This document shows, piece after piece, positions 28,863-38,723 of a DNA stretch of 64,000 nt. Positions within the stretch are counted from its first letter, which is position 1. The number at the start of each line of letters is the position of its first letter. The notes beneath the pieces are model-generated. The model did not search any database and had not been told where the DNA came from. It worked only from the letters and a program-made list of their open reading frames with translations. The DNA is taken from contig NZ_CANLBV010000001.1 in assembly GCF_947488985.1 (NCBI RefSeq), forward strand, positions 62,001 through 126,000, read 5' to 3'. The position numbers were made by a program, and so were the translations under genes. The stretch is from an uncultured Vibrio sp. (GTDB lineage Bacteria > Pseudomonadota > Gammaproteobacteria > Enterobacterales > Vibrionaceae).

Positions 28863-29966
28863 CTAACTTAAGTGCTCTTTTGCTAAATATTCATGGCTCT
28901 GCATTTCAATTAAGCGTGACTGACAGCGCTTGAATTCAAACTCCAGTTGGCCCTGGGTGTATAAACTTTCTAGCTCAACTTCTGCCGATATAATCAATTT
29001 CACATTACGCTCATAGAACTCATCAACTAAGGCAATAAAGCGTCTTGCTGCGTCATCTGAGGTCGCGTCCATTTGCAGAACATCGGCTAAAAGCACAGTG
29101 TGATAAAGCCGAGATAGCTCAATGTAATCATTTTGACTACGAGCCGACTGACAAAGTTGAGCGAAAGTGCCATGCAATACTCCATCGCTCGCTTCTATAA
29201 CCTCTAATTGGCGGTGATTAACCTCAATCTGCTTGAGTTTCTCTTTATCTTCCCCCACCAACTGCGTGTAATACTTCTCAAGGTTGACATTGGCTTGGCT
29301 ATCTAACGGATAGTGATAGATCTCAGCCTGCTCTAAAGTACGTAAGCGATAATCCACACCACTATCGACATTCAGGATATGGCAATTGTCTTGAATAAGC
29401 TGAATCGCCGGTAGGAAACGCGCACGTTGCAAGCCATTGCGATACAGATCTGCTGGCGGAATATTAGAAGTCGCCACTAAGATAACGTTTCGGGCGAACA
29501 GCTCTTGAAACAAGGTACCCAAGATCATCGCATCGGTGATGTCTGAAACAAAGAATTCATCAAAGCAGATAATATCCGCTTCTTGCTGCAACTTGTCTGC
29601 GACTAAAGGAAGCGGATCGCTAACATGACCTAATGCCTTCAACTCATCATGAACTCGATACATAAAGCGGTGAAAGTGGACGCGCATTTTTTGGGTGGTA
29701 GGCAAGGCATCATAAAATGTATCCATAAGGTACGTTTTACCACGCCCAACGCCTCCCCAAAAATAGAGTCCTTTGGGAGGCTCTGGTATCTCTGGCTTTT
29801 TGCCGAGTAATTTCTGGAAGCGAGTCAGTTGAGGAACCGGAGTATTCATATAATCTTGGAACTGATAAAAGAGTTCATCTAAAGATTTAACGGCTTGCTC
29901 TTGTGCGGGATCTCTTTGAAATCCATGTTCTTTTATATCTTGTTCGTATTTTTTGACGGGGTTCAT
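28863..29966 (-). CDS. zapE: Cell division ATPase ZapE
   Basis: ZapE is an AFG1-type AAA ATPase that associates with the Z ring late in constriction. The protein has 367 residues. Walker A is GGVGRGKTYLMD at about residues 71-82, Walker B is ICFDEFFVSD, and the sensor segment ILVATSNIPP follows. It is divergent from zapG. The downstream rplM promoter begins about 60 bp beyond its stop. Confidence 0.95.
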   Translation of the reverse strand: MNPVKKYEQDIKEHGFQRDPAQEQAVKSLDELFYQFQDYMNTPVPQLTRFQKLLGKKPEIPEPPKGLYFWGGVGRGKTYLMDTFYDALPTTQKMRVHFHRFMYRVHDELKALGHVSDPLPLVADKLQQEADIICFDEFFVSDITDAMILGTLFQELFARNVILVATSNIPPADLYRNGLQRARFLPAIQLIQDNCHILNVDSGVDYRLRTLEQAEIYHYPLDSQANVNLEKYYTQLVGEDKEKLKQIEVNHRQLEVIEASDGVLHGTFAQLCQSARSQNDYIELSRLYHTVLLADVLQMDATSDDAARRFIALVDEFYERNVKLIISAEVELESLYTQGQLEFEFKRCQSRLIEMQSHEYLAKEHLS

Positions 29967-30185
29967 GACGACAGTTCCACAATGAAAGCGATATCAGGCA
30001 GCGAAGAAAAATAAGCCCTAACAGCACAACAAATAACGTCAACTGGCGAATAAAGCAGCACCAAAATGCTAATTAGCGCACACGCATTTCTCTTTATACT
30101 GCGGCTCTCTCATAGTACCATGGAGCGGTATTATCTGTAACTAAGCAGTAACAAACATGTTAAAAAACAATAATAAGGAGCTGTT

Positions 30186-30641
30186 ATGCCTTGGATGTAT
30201 GCCGTTGGTGGTTTACTAGTTGGAGTTATTTTAGGGGTCGCTATTTCTCGTCTCATGACACCTGAGTACAAAAAACAAAAGAACGTACAGAAAGAGTTAG
30301 AGAGCGCGAAATATGCTCTCGAGCAGCAGCGACAAGAGCTCGCTGATCACTTTGCAAAATCAGCAGAAATGTTGGATACCTTAGGTAAGGACTACACAAA
30401 GCTGTATCAACATATGGAAAAAACAAGCTCAGAGCTGATTCCTAATCTGCCAGAGCAAGACAATCCATTTGTTAAAACAGCCGCTGCCCACTCAGATAAA
30501 CCACAAGACAAACCTTCAGCTAAAGAGGAAACGCTTGATGAGCAACCTAAAGACTACGCTAATGGGGCAACCGGTTTATTTACAGAGCATAAGAAAGAAA
30601 TCATCGATGCACCTGATGTTGTGACCGCAAAAGCATCATAA
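30186..30641 (+). CDS. zapG: Z-ring associated protein ZapG (YhcB/DUF1043)
   Basis: ZapG is a membrane-anchored coiled-coil protein linked to division and envelope homeostasis. The protein has 151 residues: one N-terminal membrane segment (residues 4-24, YAVGGLLVGVILGVAISRL), a coiled coil at about 30-95, and a hydrophilic low-complexity C-terminus rich in Lys, Asp and Ala. The AATAAGGAGCTGTT sequence gives a good ribosome-binding site. Position beside zapE and degQ matches E. coli yhcB. Confidence 0.93.
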   Translation: MPWMYAVGGLLVGVILGVAISRLMTPEYKKQKNVQKELESAKYALEQQRQELADHFAKSAEMLDTLGKDYTKLYQHMEKTSSELIPNLPEQDNPFVKTAAAHSDKPQDKPSAKEETLDEQPKDYANGATGLFTEHKKEIIDAPDVVTAKAS

Positions 30642-30656
30642 CATTTAACATTTCTG

Positions 30657-30685
30657 TGAACTTTGCAAAGGTTTTTGAGTCATAA
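30657..30685 (+). promoter_or_regulatory. Candidate sigma-E promoter of degQ
   Basis: TGAACTT (30657-30663), 15 bp, then GTCATAA (30679-30685) resembles the sigma-E consensus GGAACTT-N15-GTCTAA. It would start transcription about 70 nt before degQ. The -10 match is imperfect. Confidence 0.4.
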
Positions 30686-30762
30686 CTATCACTCAGGTCA
30701 CTTGAAAACTCTCATTTTCATACCAAATTTGAGAGAGTAATACCTTAACTAGAGAGGAGTTT

Positions 30763-32121
30763 ATGATGAAAAAACCTTTGCTTGCTTTATCGGTACTGAC
30801 CTTAAGCTTAAGTTCAATCATCACCCCCATTCAAGCAACAGCGGCACTGCCAGTCAGTGTTGGTAATGAACCGCTACCCAGCCTCGCCCCTATGCTTGAG
30901 CAAGTCACCCCGGCCGTGGTGAGTATCGCTGTCAAAGGTAAACAGGTACAACGTCAGCAAATCCCGGAACAATTCCAATTCTTTTTCGGACCAGAGCAAA
31001 CGCGAGAACGTCCATTTAGAGGGCTTGGCTCTGGTGTGATCATTGATGCTCAAAAAGGACATATTGTCACCAATTACCATGTCATTGATGGTGCCGACGA
31101 TATCAAAGTGAAACTGCATGATGGTCGAGAGTACGACGCTGAGTTGATTGGCGGCGATCAAATGTCAGACATTGCGCTGCTCAAGCTAGAAGAAGCCAAG
31201 AAGCTCACCCAAATTAAGTTCGCGGACTCAGACAAATTAAGAGTCGGCGATTTTAGCGTTGCAATAGGCAACCCATTTGGCCTTGGACAAACCGTGACTT
31301 CCGGTATCGTTTCAGCATTAGGTCGTAGCGGCCTCAACCTAGAAAACTTCGAAAACTTCATTCAAACCGATGCTGCCATTAACAGTGGTAACTCCGGCGG
31401 TGCGTTAGTGAACCTAAACGGCGAGCTGATTGGTATCAATACCGCGATTCTTGGTCCTAACGGAGGCAATGTTGGTATCGGCTTTGCCATCCCATCCAAT
31501 ATGATGAAAAATCTCACAGAGCAGATCCTCGATTTCGGTGAAGTAAAACGTGGCATGCTTGGTGTTCAAGGCGGAGAAATCACCTCAGAGTTAGCCGAAG
31601 CTCTCGGCTATGAATCCAGTAAAGGCGCTTTTGTTAGTCAAATTGTCCCCGACAGTGCAGCAGATAAAGCAGGCTTACAAGCCGGTGATATCATTGTCTC
31701 TATCAATGGTAAGCGAATTGATACCTTCAGTGAGCTAAGGGCGAAAGTCGCAACCCTTGGGGCAGGAAAGCAAATAGAGCTCGGCGTAGTGCGTGATGGA
31801 AAGAGCAAAACCTTTGATGTAACCCTTGGCGAATCAATAAACAATAAGACACAAGCTGAAAAGCTCCATGAAGGGCTGACCGGTGCAGAGCTGACCAACA
31901 CCAATGAAAGCGATGCGGTGACCGGGGTGAAGGTATTAAGTGTGGCTCAAGGATCTCCCGCAGAAGCCTATCAACTTCTCAAAGATGACATCATCATCGG
32001 GGTAAACCGCCAGCCGATTAAGAACATTGCACAGTTTAGAGAAATTCTTGAAAAGCAACCTGGTGTATTAGCATTGAATATCCAACGAGGTGACAGAACG
32101 ATCTATCTTGTGATCCGATAG
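30763..32121 (+). CDS. degQ: Periplasmic serine endoprotease DegQ (DegP/HtrA family)
   Basis: DegQ is a periplasmic protease/chaperone that handles misfolded envelope proteins. The protein has 452 residues: a signal peptide (about 1-28), a trypsin-like domain with triad H106 (TNYHVI), D136 (SDIALL) and S211 (GNSGGALVN), and two PDZ domains (about 250-340 and 360-450). An AGAGGAG sequence precedes tandem ATG codons, so the start could be one codon later. With degS it forms the conserved degQ-degS pair, but a MITE-like insert separates them here. Confidence 0.96.
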   Translation: MMKKPLLALSVLTLSLSSIITPIQATAALPVSVGNEPLPSLAPMLEQVTPAVVSIAVKGKQVQRQQIPEQFQFFFGPEQTRERPFRGLGSGVIIDAQKGHIVTNYHVIDGADDIKVKLHDGREYDAELIGGDQMSDIALLKLEEAKKLTQIKFADSDKLRVGDFSVAIGNPFGLGQTVTSGIVSALGRSGLNLENFENFIQTDAAINSGNSGGALVNLNGELIGINTAILGPNGGNVGIGFAIPSNMMKNLTEQILDFGEVKRGMLGVQGGEITSELAEALGYESSKGAFVSQIVPDSAADKAGLQAGDIIVSINGKRIDTFSELRAKVATLGAGKQIELGVVRDGKSKTFDVTLGESINNKTQAEKLHEGLTGAELTNTNESDAVTGVKVLSVAQGSPAEAYQLLKDDIIIGVNRQPIKNIAQFREILEKQPGVLALNIQRGDRTIYLVIR

Positions 32122-32549
32122 TTATTCCCCCATGTACCCATAGGGAGGCTGAGTAAGTTTGCTGTAAACTTATTCACCCTCCCTTTTCTTTAGATGAATC
32201 AAAATGCTATGCTTCACTAGGGCGTGTTGATCTTTCGAGCTGATTTTTGCAGCGAGTTGCTGGGTATTTTTACAAGGCAGAGGTGTCTATGTGTAGCTAG
32301 CCTACATGAGAAGCCGATAACGTAGTAGAAATGACCAGCAAACGCTGCTCTAAGGGGTCGGCTAAAAGCTTTTTACTCTTTGTTGAGGGAGATTTGCTTA
32401 GAGTGACTAGGCTACTTCACCCTCGCCGCGATTAAAACGCTTTTATCTCGAACGAAATTTAACCACAAAAGACCAACACGCCCTAGTAATCAAGTCAATC
32501 GGTCATCCATTGATGGATAATTCATACCTTATATGTTGAAGAGGGAAAC
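32122..32549. other. Gene-free degQ-degS intergenic region
   Basis: The 428-bp gap is mostly occupied by the 270-bp MITE-like element (32217-32486). The remaining 95 bp after degQ and 63 bp before degS show no supported gene. A short GGGAGGCTGAG..TTCACCCTCCC imperfect inverted repeat (32142-32183) may be the degQ terminator. Confidence 0.6.
32217..32486. mobile_element. MITE-like non-autonomous element
   Basis: GGGCGTGTTGATCTTTCG at the left and GGGCGTGTTGGTCTTTTG (reverse complement) at the right form 18-bp terminal inverted repeats with two mismatches. Both ends are flanked by TA, consistent with a TA target duplication. The 270-bp interior has no transposase frame. A subterminal inverted repeat, GCAGCGAGTTGCTGG (32249-32263) with CCAGCAAACGCTGC (32335-32348), adds secondary structure. 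A related end occurs at 58031-58078. The TA target suggests IS630- or IS5-type mobilisation, but the parent element cannot be named from here. Confidence 0.8.
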
Positions 32550-33614
32550 ATGCTGTCCTTTCTATTTCGTTCTATTTCCCTTGGACTCATTTCAGCAGCG
32601 CTAATCTTGCTCGCCTTTCCGAGCTTAAGGCCAGCGATTGTCTCAAGCGCCAGCAATCCTAAGGTCGATAATATTGGCTCTCTTCAGATCTCATTTAATC
32701 AAGCCGTACGCCGCGCTGCGCCAGCGGTAGTCAATATTTATAGCCGTAAATATGCAGAAAACGATCGCAATAAGCTTCTGACCCAAGGTTTGGGTTCAGG
32801 GGTCATTGTCAGCGAAAAAGGTTATATCATTACCAATTTCCACGTAGTGGCTCAGGCCGATCAAATTGTCGTGGCACTTCAAGATGGACGAGTCGCCGCC
32901 GCGCAACTTGTCGGCTCAGACCAGCGCACTGATATCGCGGTACTCAGAGTCAGTGGTGACAATCTGCCAGTGATCCCGCTCAATCCGAGCTACAAAGCAA
33001 ATGTCGGCGATGTGGTACTGGCTATCGGTAACCCGTACAACCTAGGTCAAACCACAACCTTAGGTATTATCTCAGCAACGGGACGATCTTCGATCAGTGC
33101 CGATGGACATCAAGCCTTTATCCAAACCGATGCGGCAATCAATGAAGGTAATTCAGGTGGCGCATTGGTGAATTCCCAAGGTGAACTGGTCGGTATCAAT
33201 ACCGCTTCTTTCCAGCAAGCAACGGATATGGAAACCTACGGAATTTCATTTGCCATTCCGTATCCACTTGCCAATAAAATCATGGAGAAGATCATCGCCG
33301 ATGGCCGCGTGATTCGTGGTTATATCGGTATTGATGGGCAAGATATTAATTCGGTGACATCACGCTTGCTTGGCAATAAGAACATCGGTGGCATTGTGGT
33401 ATTAGGCATCGACCCGAATGGCCCAGCCGCTGATGCAGGATTTGAAGTACAAGACATCATTATCAGCATCAATGATACTCAGATAAATGGTCGTCAAAGC
33501 GTGATGGACATCGTTACCGACTTACGACCGGGTACTGTCATTGATGTCGGCATCTTGCGCCAAGGTAAAAACGAAACCCTCAAGGTCAGCATTGCCGAAG
33601 ATACTCGCTTGTAG
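32550..33614 (+). CDS. degS: Site-1 protease DegS, envelope-stress sensor
   Basis: DegS cleaves the anti-sigma factor RseA when its PDZ domain senses unfolded outer-membrane porins, starting the sigma-E response. The protein has 354 residues: an N-terminal membrane anchor (about 5-26), a protease domain with H98, D128 and S202 (GNSGGALVN), and a single PDZ domain (about 250-345). The single PDZ and the uncleaved anchor distinguish it from DegQ. The MITE-like element ends 63 bp upstream. Confidence 0.97.
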   Translation: MLSFLFRSISLGLISAALILLAFPSLRPAIVSSASNPKVDNIGSLQISFNQAVRRAAPAVVNIYSRKYAENDRNKLLTQGLGSGVIVSEKGYIITNFHVVAQADQIVVALQDGRVAAAQLVGSDQRTDIAVLRVSGDNLPVIPLNPSYKANVGDVVLAIGNPYNLGQTTTLGIISATGRSSISADGHQAFIQTDAAINEGNSGGALVNSQGELVGINTASFQQATDMETYGISFAIPYPLANKIMEKIIADGRVIRGYIGIDGQDINSVTSRLLGNKNIGGIVVLGIDPNGPAADAGFEVQDIIISINDTQINGRQSVMDIVTDLRPGTVIDVGILRQGKNETLKVSIAEDTRL

Positions 33615-33662
33615 AGCCGATATTTAAACGACCAAAGCACGCATACAACAGAACACAGATAC

Positions 33663-33695
33663 AAAAAACCCAGCATTCAAGCTGGGTTTTCTTTT
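33663..33695. terminator. Bidirectional terminator between degS and parC
   Basis: AACCCAGC / GCTGGGTT stem around a short ATTCAA loop, flanked by A6 on the left and TTCTTTT on the right, between convergent genes. Confidence 0.88.
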
Positions 33696-33722
33696 ATCTA
33701 ATCACAAGAACAGACATCTTTA

Positions 33723-35978
33723 TCATTCATTTGGGTCTTCGATATCGATGCGAGTCACTCGTTGTAATCCTCTCGGCAGTAAACCACCACGACGACCACG
33801 TTCACCACGGAAGTTTTCAAGGTCTGCCGGTTTCAAACCCAGTTTACGCTTACCAGCATAGATAGTCAGCGTTGCATTCTCTGGGATCGCCATCAGATGT
33901 GATACAAACTCTTCACGCTCTTTGGCCTTGGCAGAAGGAATGTTGATGATCTTGTTCCCCTTACCTTTACTCAGCTGAGGTAAATCTTTAATTGGGAACA
34001 ACAGCATACGACCTTGGTTAGTAATCGCCAGGATCTGGTTGCTCTCTAAGTCCGCGATCGGACTTGGCATCATCACTTCAGAAGCTTGTGGCAAGTTAAC
34101 CAGCGCTTTACCACTCTTATTCTTCGACAACAGATCGCTGCCCTTACAAACAAAGCCATAGCCAGCATCAGAACCAACCAACCATAGCTGCTCATCTTCC
34201 CCCATCACTACTTGGCGAATTGAGCTACCAGCACTAATGTTCAAACGACCGGTAATCGGCTCACCTTGGCTTCTCGCTGACGGTAGTGAGTGTGATTCAA
34301 GAGAGTAACTTCGACCATCACTGCCGAGGAACACCGCTTGTTGGTTGCTTTTACCCTTAGTGCTCGCTAAAAACTTATCACCCGATTTGTAGTTCAAGCC
34401 CTCAGCATCCACTTCATGCCCTTTGGCATGACGAATCCAACCTTTCTCAGACAGCACCACCGTGATTGGTTCACTAGGCACTAAATCACGCTCTGTCAGC
34501 GCTTTTGCTTCAGCACGTACCACAAGTGGAGATCGGCGATCATCACCGTATTTCTCAGCATCAGCTTGGATTTCTTTTTTGATTAACGTATTTAAACGAC
34601 GCTCTGAACCTAGCAATTTTTCAAGCTTGTCGCGCTCTGCTTCAAGCTCTTCTTGCTCTGCACGAATCTTAAACTCTTCTAACTTCGCTAAATTACGAAG
34701 TTTAATATCTAAGATGGCGTTGGCTTGTGTTTCGCTAATATTGAATCGGCTCATCAGCACAGGAGAAGGCTCATCTTCTGTACGAATGATCTCAATCACT
34801 TCATCAATATTAAGATAAGCCACCAGCAAGCCTTCTAAGATGTGCAGGCGAGCCAACACTTTATCTAGACGGTATTGCAGACGACGGCGAACCGTTGTAC
34901 GGCGGAATTCAATCCACTCTTTAAGGATTTGAACCAGACCTTTAACTTGAGGACGATTGTCTAAGCCAATCATGTTCAAGTTAACACGGAAGTTCTTCTC
35001 TAGATCCGTCGAAGCAAATAGGTGACTCATCAGCTGATCACAATCGATACGATTCGAACGAGGAACCACTACGATACGCGTTGGGTTCTCGTGATCCGAC
35101 TCGTCACGCAGATCGTCAACCATTGGTAGCTTCTTAGCTCGCATCTGGTTAGCAATTTGCTCAAGCAACTTAGCGCCTGACACTTGGTGAGGCAGAGCTG
35201 TGATAACAATATCAGAGCCTTCTTTATGCCAAACCGCGCGCATCTTGATGCTGCCACGACCTGTTTTGTAGATCTTTTCGATATCCGATTTAGGAGAGAT
35301 GATCTCAGCTTCTGTTGGATAGTCAGGACCTTGTACACTTTCCATTATGTCCGATAGCTCAGATTTAGGGCTATCGATCAACTTAATAGTTGCGTCCGCA
35401 ATCTCACGCACGTTGTGTGGTGGAATGTCGGTTGCCATACCTACCGCGATACCCGTGATACCGTTCAGTAGGATATGAGGCAGACGTGCTGGCAGCATTT
35501 GTGGCTCTTTCATGGTGCCATCAAAGTTTGGTTGCCATTCAACCGTGCCTTGGCCTAATTCACCCAGCAGAACTTCAGCAAACTTAGACAGTTTCGCTTC
35601 GGTATAACGCATTGCAGCAAATGATTTCGGATCATCTGGCGCACCCCAGTTGCCCTGACCATCGACCAGTGGGTAGCGGTAAGAGAACGGCTGGGCCATC
35701 AGTACCATCGCTTCGTAACAAGCAGAGTCACCGTGTGGGTGATACTTACCAAGAACGTCACCCACGGTACGGGCTGATTTTTTGTATTTCGATGATGCCG
35801 ATAATCCAAGCTCAGACATCGCATAAATAATACGACGTTGTACTGGCTTCAAGCCATCACCGATATACGGCAATGCACGATCCATGATCACGTACATTGA
35901 ATAGTTTAAGTAGGCATCTTCGGTGAACTTGCGCATCGGCAACTGTTCAACGCCATCAAATGTAATTTCGTTAGACAT
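33723..35978 (-). CDS. parC: DNA topoisomerase IV subunit A
   Basis: ParC is the DNA-cleaving subunit of topoisomerase IV, which decatenates daughter chromosomes. The protein has 751 residues. The active-site tyrosine is Y125 (AAMRYTEAK). The quinolone-resistance region reads [11 protein letters not shown] with S85 and E89, the sensitive form in Vibrio. The C-terminal beta-pinwheel follows from about residue 490. The stop codon of parE lies 3 bp upstream of its start, so parE-parC is an operon, whereas the two are apart in E. coli. Confidence 0.98.
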   Translation of the reverse strand: MSNEITFDGVEQLPMRKFTEDAYLNYSMYVIMDRALPYIGDGLKPVQRRIIYAMSELGLSASSKYKKSARTVGDVLGKYHPHGDSACYEAMVLMAQPFSYRYPLVDGQGNWGAPDDPKSFAAMRYTEAKLSKFAEVLLGELGQGTVEWQPNFDGTMKEPQMLPARLPHILLNGITGIAVGMATDIPPHNVREIADATIKLIDSPKSELSDIMESVQGPDYPTEAEIISPKSDIEKIYKTGRGSIKMRAVWHKEGSDIVITALPHQVSGAKLLEQIANQMRAKKLPMVDDLRDESDHENPTRIVVVPRSNRIDCDQLMSHLFASTDLEKNFRVNLNMIGLDNRPQVKGLVQILKEWIEFRRTTVRRRLQYRLDKVLARLHILEGLLVAYLNIDEVIEIIRTEDEPSPVLMSRFNISETQANAILDIKLRNLAKLEEFKIRAEQEELEAERDKLEKLLGSERRLNTLIKKEIQADAEKYGDDRRSPLVVRAEAKALTERDLVPSEPITVVLSEKGWIRHAKGHEVDAEGLNYKSGDKFLASTKGKSNQQAVFLGSDGRSYSLESHSLPSARSQGEPITGRLNISAGSSIRQVVMGEDEQLWLVGSDAGYGFVCKGSDLLSKNKSGKALVNLPQASEVMMPSPIADLESNQILAITNQGRMLLFPIKDLPQLSKGKGNKIINIPSAKAKEREEFVSHLMAIPENATLTIYAGKRKLGLKPADLENFRGERGRRGGLLPRGLQRVTRIDIEDPNE

Positions 35979-35981
35979 TCA

Positions 35982-37862
35982 TTATACCTCGGCCATATCA
36001 CCGTTAGTCTGTAGCCATGCACGGCGATCATCTGCACGTTTCTTACCGAGCAACATGTCCATCATCTCGATTGTCGCTTCATTGTCGTCAATCGTTAACT
36101 GAACAAGGCGACGCGTGTTTGGATCCATGGTGGTTTCACGCAACTGAAGCGGGTTCATTTCACCCAGACCTTTGAATCGTTGCACGTTGATCTTAGCTTT
36201 CTTCTTAGACAAACGCTCGAGCACACCATCTTTTTCATCGTCATCCAAGGCGTAGAACACCTCTTTACCACAGTCGATACGATACAGTGGGGGCATGGCA
36301 ACATAGATATGGCCAGCTTCAACCAGTGCGCTGAAGTGGCGGGTAAACAGGGCACACAATAGTGTTGCGATGTGCAGTCCATCCGAGTCCGCATCGGCAA
36401 GGATACAGATTTTACCGTAACGCAGGCCTGATAAATCGTCGTTGTCTGGATCAATCCCTAAAGCCACCGAAATGTCGTGCACTTCTTGCGACGCCAATAC
36501 TTGGTCTGCTGACACTTCCCATGTATTTAGGATCTTACCGCGCAGTGGCATCACCGCTTGGAACTCACGATCGCGCGCTTGTTTGGCAGAGCCGCCCGCC
36601 GAGTCCCCTTCCACGAAGAAGATTTCGGTACGGTTTAAATCTTGTACTGAACAGTCGGTTAACTTACCCGGTAGCGCCGGACCCGAAGCGACTTTCTTAC
36701 GCACAACCTTCTTGCTTGCACGCATACGACGATGAGCATTGGCAATACAAGCTTCTGCTAGTTGCTCTGCCAACTGTGGCTTTTCATTCAACCACAAGCT
36801 AAAGGCATCTTTAACTACACCTGAAACAAATGCTGCCGTTTGGCGAGAAGAGAGACGCTCTTTTGTTTGACCTGCAAACTGCGGATCTTGCATCTTCACT
36901 GATAATACGTATGAACAGCGGTCGAAGATATCATCACCCGTTAGCTTAACGCCACGGGGAAGAAGATTACGGAATTCACAGAACTCACGCATGGCATCCA
37001 ACAGACCTTGGCGAAGCCCGTTTACGTGGGTACCACCTTGCTTGGTCGGTACTAAGTTCACGTAACTCTCGGTGATCATATCGCCGCCTTCTGGCTGCCA
37101 GATGATCGCCCAGTTCGCCATTTCCGTTTCAGCAACGAATTCACCAACATAAGGCTCTTCAGGCAACAGGGTGTAACCTTTTACGCCTTCAGCAAGGTAA
37201 TCTTTTAGACCATCTTCATAGAACCATTTGTGTTCTTCATTGTTTACTTTGTCGCTGAAGGTTATTTCTAATCCCGGGCAAAGTACCGCTTTTGCGCGTA
37301 GATTGTTGATCAAGCGAAGCGTTGAAAACTTAGAGCTATCGAAGTATTTAGGATCAGGCCAGAAGTGTACTGATGTACCACTGTTACGATGACCACAAGT
37401 GCCAGTAACCGTCAGTTCAGTGACCGCTTTACCATTTTCTAGTGCGATCTCGTGAACTTGACCTTCACGGCGAACGGTTACTTCAACGCGTTTTGACAGC
37501 GCATTGACCACCGAGATACCGACACCGTGCAAACCACCAGAGAACTTATAGTTGTTGTTTGAGAATTTACCGCCTGAGTGGAGCTTAGTTAAAATAAGCT
37601 CAACACCTGAGATCCCTTTTTCAGGGTGGATATCGACAGGCATACCACGGCCGTCATCGGTAACTTCTAGCGATTGGTCTGCGTGAAGTATCACTTTGAT
37701 CTTTTTAGCGTGTCCCGCTAGTGCTTCATCGACCGAGTTATCAATGACTTCTTGGGCAAGGTGGTTAGGTCTTTCTGTCTCGGTATACATTCCCGGACGA
37801 TGTCGTACGGGATCGAGACCTTCAAGCACCTCAAGGTCTTTTGCATTATATTGTTCAGTCAT
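35982..37862 (-). CDS. parE: DNA topoisomerase IV subunit B
   Basis: ParE is the ATPase subunit of topoisomerase IV. From the ATG at 37862 it has 626 residues beginning MTEQYNAKDLEVLEGLDPVR, aligned with E. coli ParE; a TTG six codons upstream is rejected. GHKL ATPase motifs (EVIDNSVDEALAGHA, DDGRGMPVD, GGLHGVG) are followed by the transducer and a TOPRIM domain with EGDSAGG. A 20-bp palindrome lies about 67 bp upstream of the start. Confidence 0.97.
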   Translation of the reverse strand: MTEQYNAKDLEVLEGLDPVRHRPGMYTETERPNHLAQEVIDNSVDEALAGHAKKIKVILHADQSLEVTDDGRGMPVDIHPEKGISGVELILTKLHSGGKFSNNNYKFSGGLHGVGISVVNALSKRVEVTVRREGQVHEIALENGKAVTELTVTGTCGHRNSGTSVHFWPDPKYFDSSKFSTLRLINNLRAKAVLCPGLEITFSDKVNNEEHKWFYEDGLKDYLAEGVKGYTLLPEEPYVGEFVAETEMANWAIIWQPEGGDMITESYVNLVPTKQGGTHVNGLRQGLLDAMREFCEFRNLLPRGVKLTGDDIFDRCSYVLSVKMQDPQFAGQTKERLSSRQTAAFVSGVVKDAFSLWLNEKPQLAEQLAEACIANAHRRMRASKKVVRKKVASGPALPGKLTDCSVQDLNRTEIFFVEGDSAGGSAKQARDREFQAVMPLRGKILNTWEVSADQVLASQEVHDISVALGIDPDNDDLSGLRYGKICILADADSDGLHIATLLCALFTRHFSALVEAGHIYVAMPPLYRIDCGKEVFYALDDDEKDGVLERLSKKKAKINVQRFKGLGEMNPLQLRETTMDPNTRRLVQLTIDDNEATIEMMDMLLGKKRADDRRAWLQTNGDMAEV

Positions 37863-37928
37863 AATACGGAGTTTACTCAAAAAGTTTGCGTCTATTCGCT
37901 GGCCTTAGTTTCACTAAAGCAGCATCGT

Positions 37929-37948
37929 TACTATGAACCGTCATAGTA
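37929..37948. promoter_or_regulatory. Palindromic operator-like site upstream of parE
   Basis: TACTATGA and TCATAGTA form perfect 8-bp arms around ACCG. It lies 67 bp before the parE start. It does not match LexA or other boxes I recognise. Confidence 0.4.
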
Positions 37949-38034
37949 GAGCGAACGGACGAAGTATTGGGGAATATAGTCTGGAAGCTGGGTAATGATG
38001 TCAAGCGAGTTCAAAAACTAAGACATCAAACTAT

Positions 38035-38063
38035 GATATTTCACCATTGATAGATGAAATATC
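38035..38063. repeat. Inverted repeat downstream of yqiA
   Basis: GATATTTCA and TGAAATATC form 9-bp arms around an 11-nt spacer, 40 bp after the yqiA stop and about 170 bp before parE. There is no T-run, so it may be a weak transcript end or a protein-binding site. Confidence 0.45.
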
Positions 38064-38102
38064 AGGCAAACAAGAGAAGATTAATCAGTATCGTGAAACA
38101 GA

Positions 38103-38711
38103 TTAAAGGTTCAGAAAGGCGATGATTTGTTGTGGGTAGCGTTCAAAATCAACAAAACTATGATCTCCGCCCTCTTCAACTGTTTGCGTTGCCCCTTGGT
38201 ATTTATCTACCGCTTGTCGGTAATCCAGAACTTCATCTTCTGTTTGCTGAAGTAACCAGAAGTCACTTGGTTTAGCGATAATCGGAACCTCTAATGCCTT
38301 CAGCTCATCGATATGTTTTGCTTCCAATACATAGCGCTCATTGGTGTAAGGATTAACTTGCTCACCTAAATAATCAGCCAGTAACTCATAAGGCTTGACC
38401 GCAGGGTTGACGACAACAGCCTTAAAACCATAGTGACTATTCAGCCATGTTGAAAGATAGCCACCCAGCGAGCTACCGACCAACGCTATTTGATATTGCC
38501 CTTTGTATTGCTCCACCAGCTTCTGCAAATGAAGTGCCGCTTGCTGAGGGAAACTCGGCAGTTGAGGAGTTACAACTTTAATATCAGCGCGATGCTCCGC
38601 ACAGTAATCTGCCATCACATTCGCTTTATGAGAACGTGATGAGCTGTTAAATCCGTGAATATAGAGAAGCAGCGGTGGCTTAGTCGCTTGCTGATTAGAG
38701 CCTGGCATCAA
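38103..38711 (-). CDS. yqiA: YqiA-type alpha/beta-fold esterase
   Basis: This is a small cytosolic esterase of the UPF0227/YqiA family. The protein has 202 residues with LLYIHGFNSS (oxyanion region, about 16-25), the nucleophile elbow GSSLGGY, and the catalytic histidine in GGDHSF. The natural substrate is not known. It follows cpdA by 12 bp in the nudF-yqiB-cpdA-yqiA group conserved with E. coli. Confidence 0.92.
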   Translation of the reverse strand: MMPGSNQQATKPPLLLYIHGFNSSSRSHKANVMADYCAEHRADIKVVTPQLPSFPQQAALHLQKLVEQYKGQYQIALVGSSLGGYLSTWLNSHYGFKAVVVNPAVKPYELLADYLGEQVNPYTNERYVLEAKHIDELKALEVPIIAKPSDFWLLQQTEDEVLDYRQAVDKYQGATQTVEEGGDHSFVDFERYPQQIIAFLNL

Positions 38712-38723
38712 TAACCACCTTCA

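Noticed and set aside
32217..32486. Small RNA or short gene between degQ and degS
   Set aside because: The terminal inverted repeats, TA flanks and the second partial copy at 58031 explain the sequence as a mobile element; no supported frame was found.
35660..35760. Quinolone-resistance change in ParC
   Set aside because: S85 and E89 are both the sensitive residues in the visible sequence.
36362..36802. A 146-codon plus-strand frame opposite parE
   Set aside because: It is antisense to the TOPRIM domain of ParE and its composition is that of a shadow frame.
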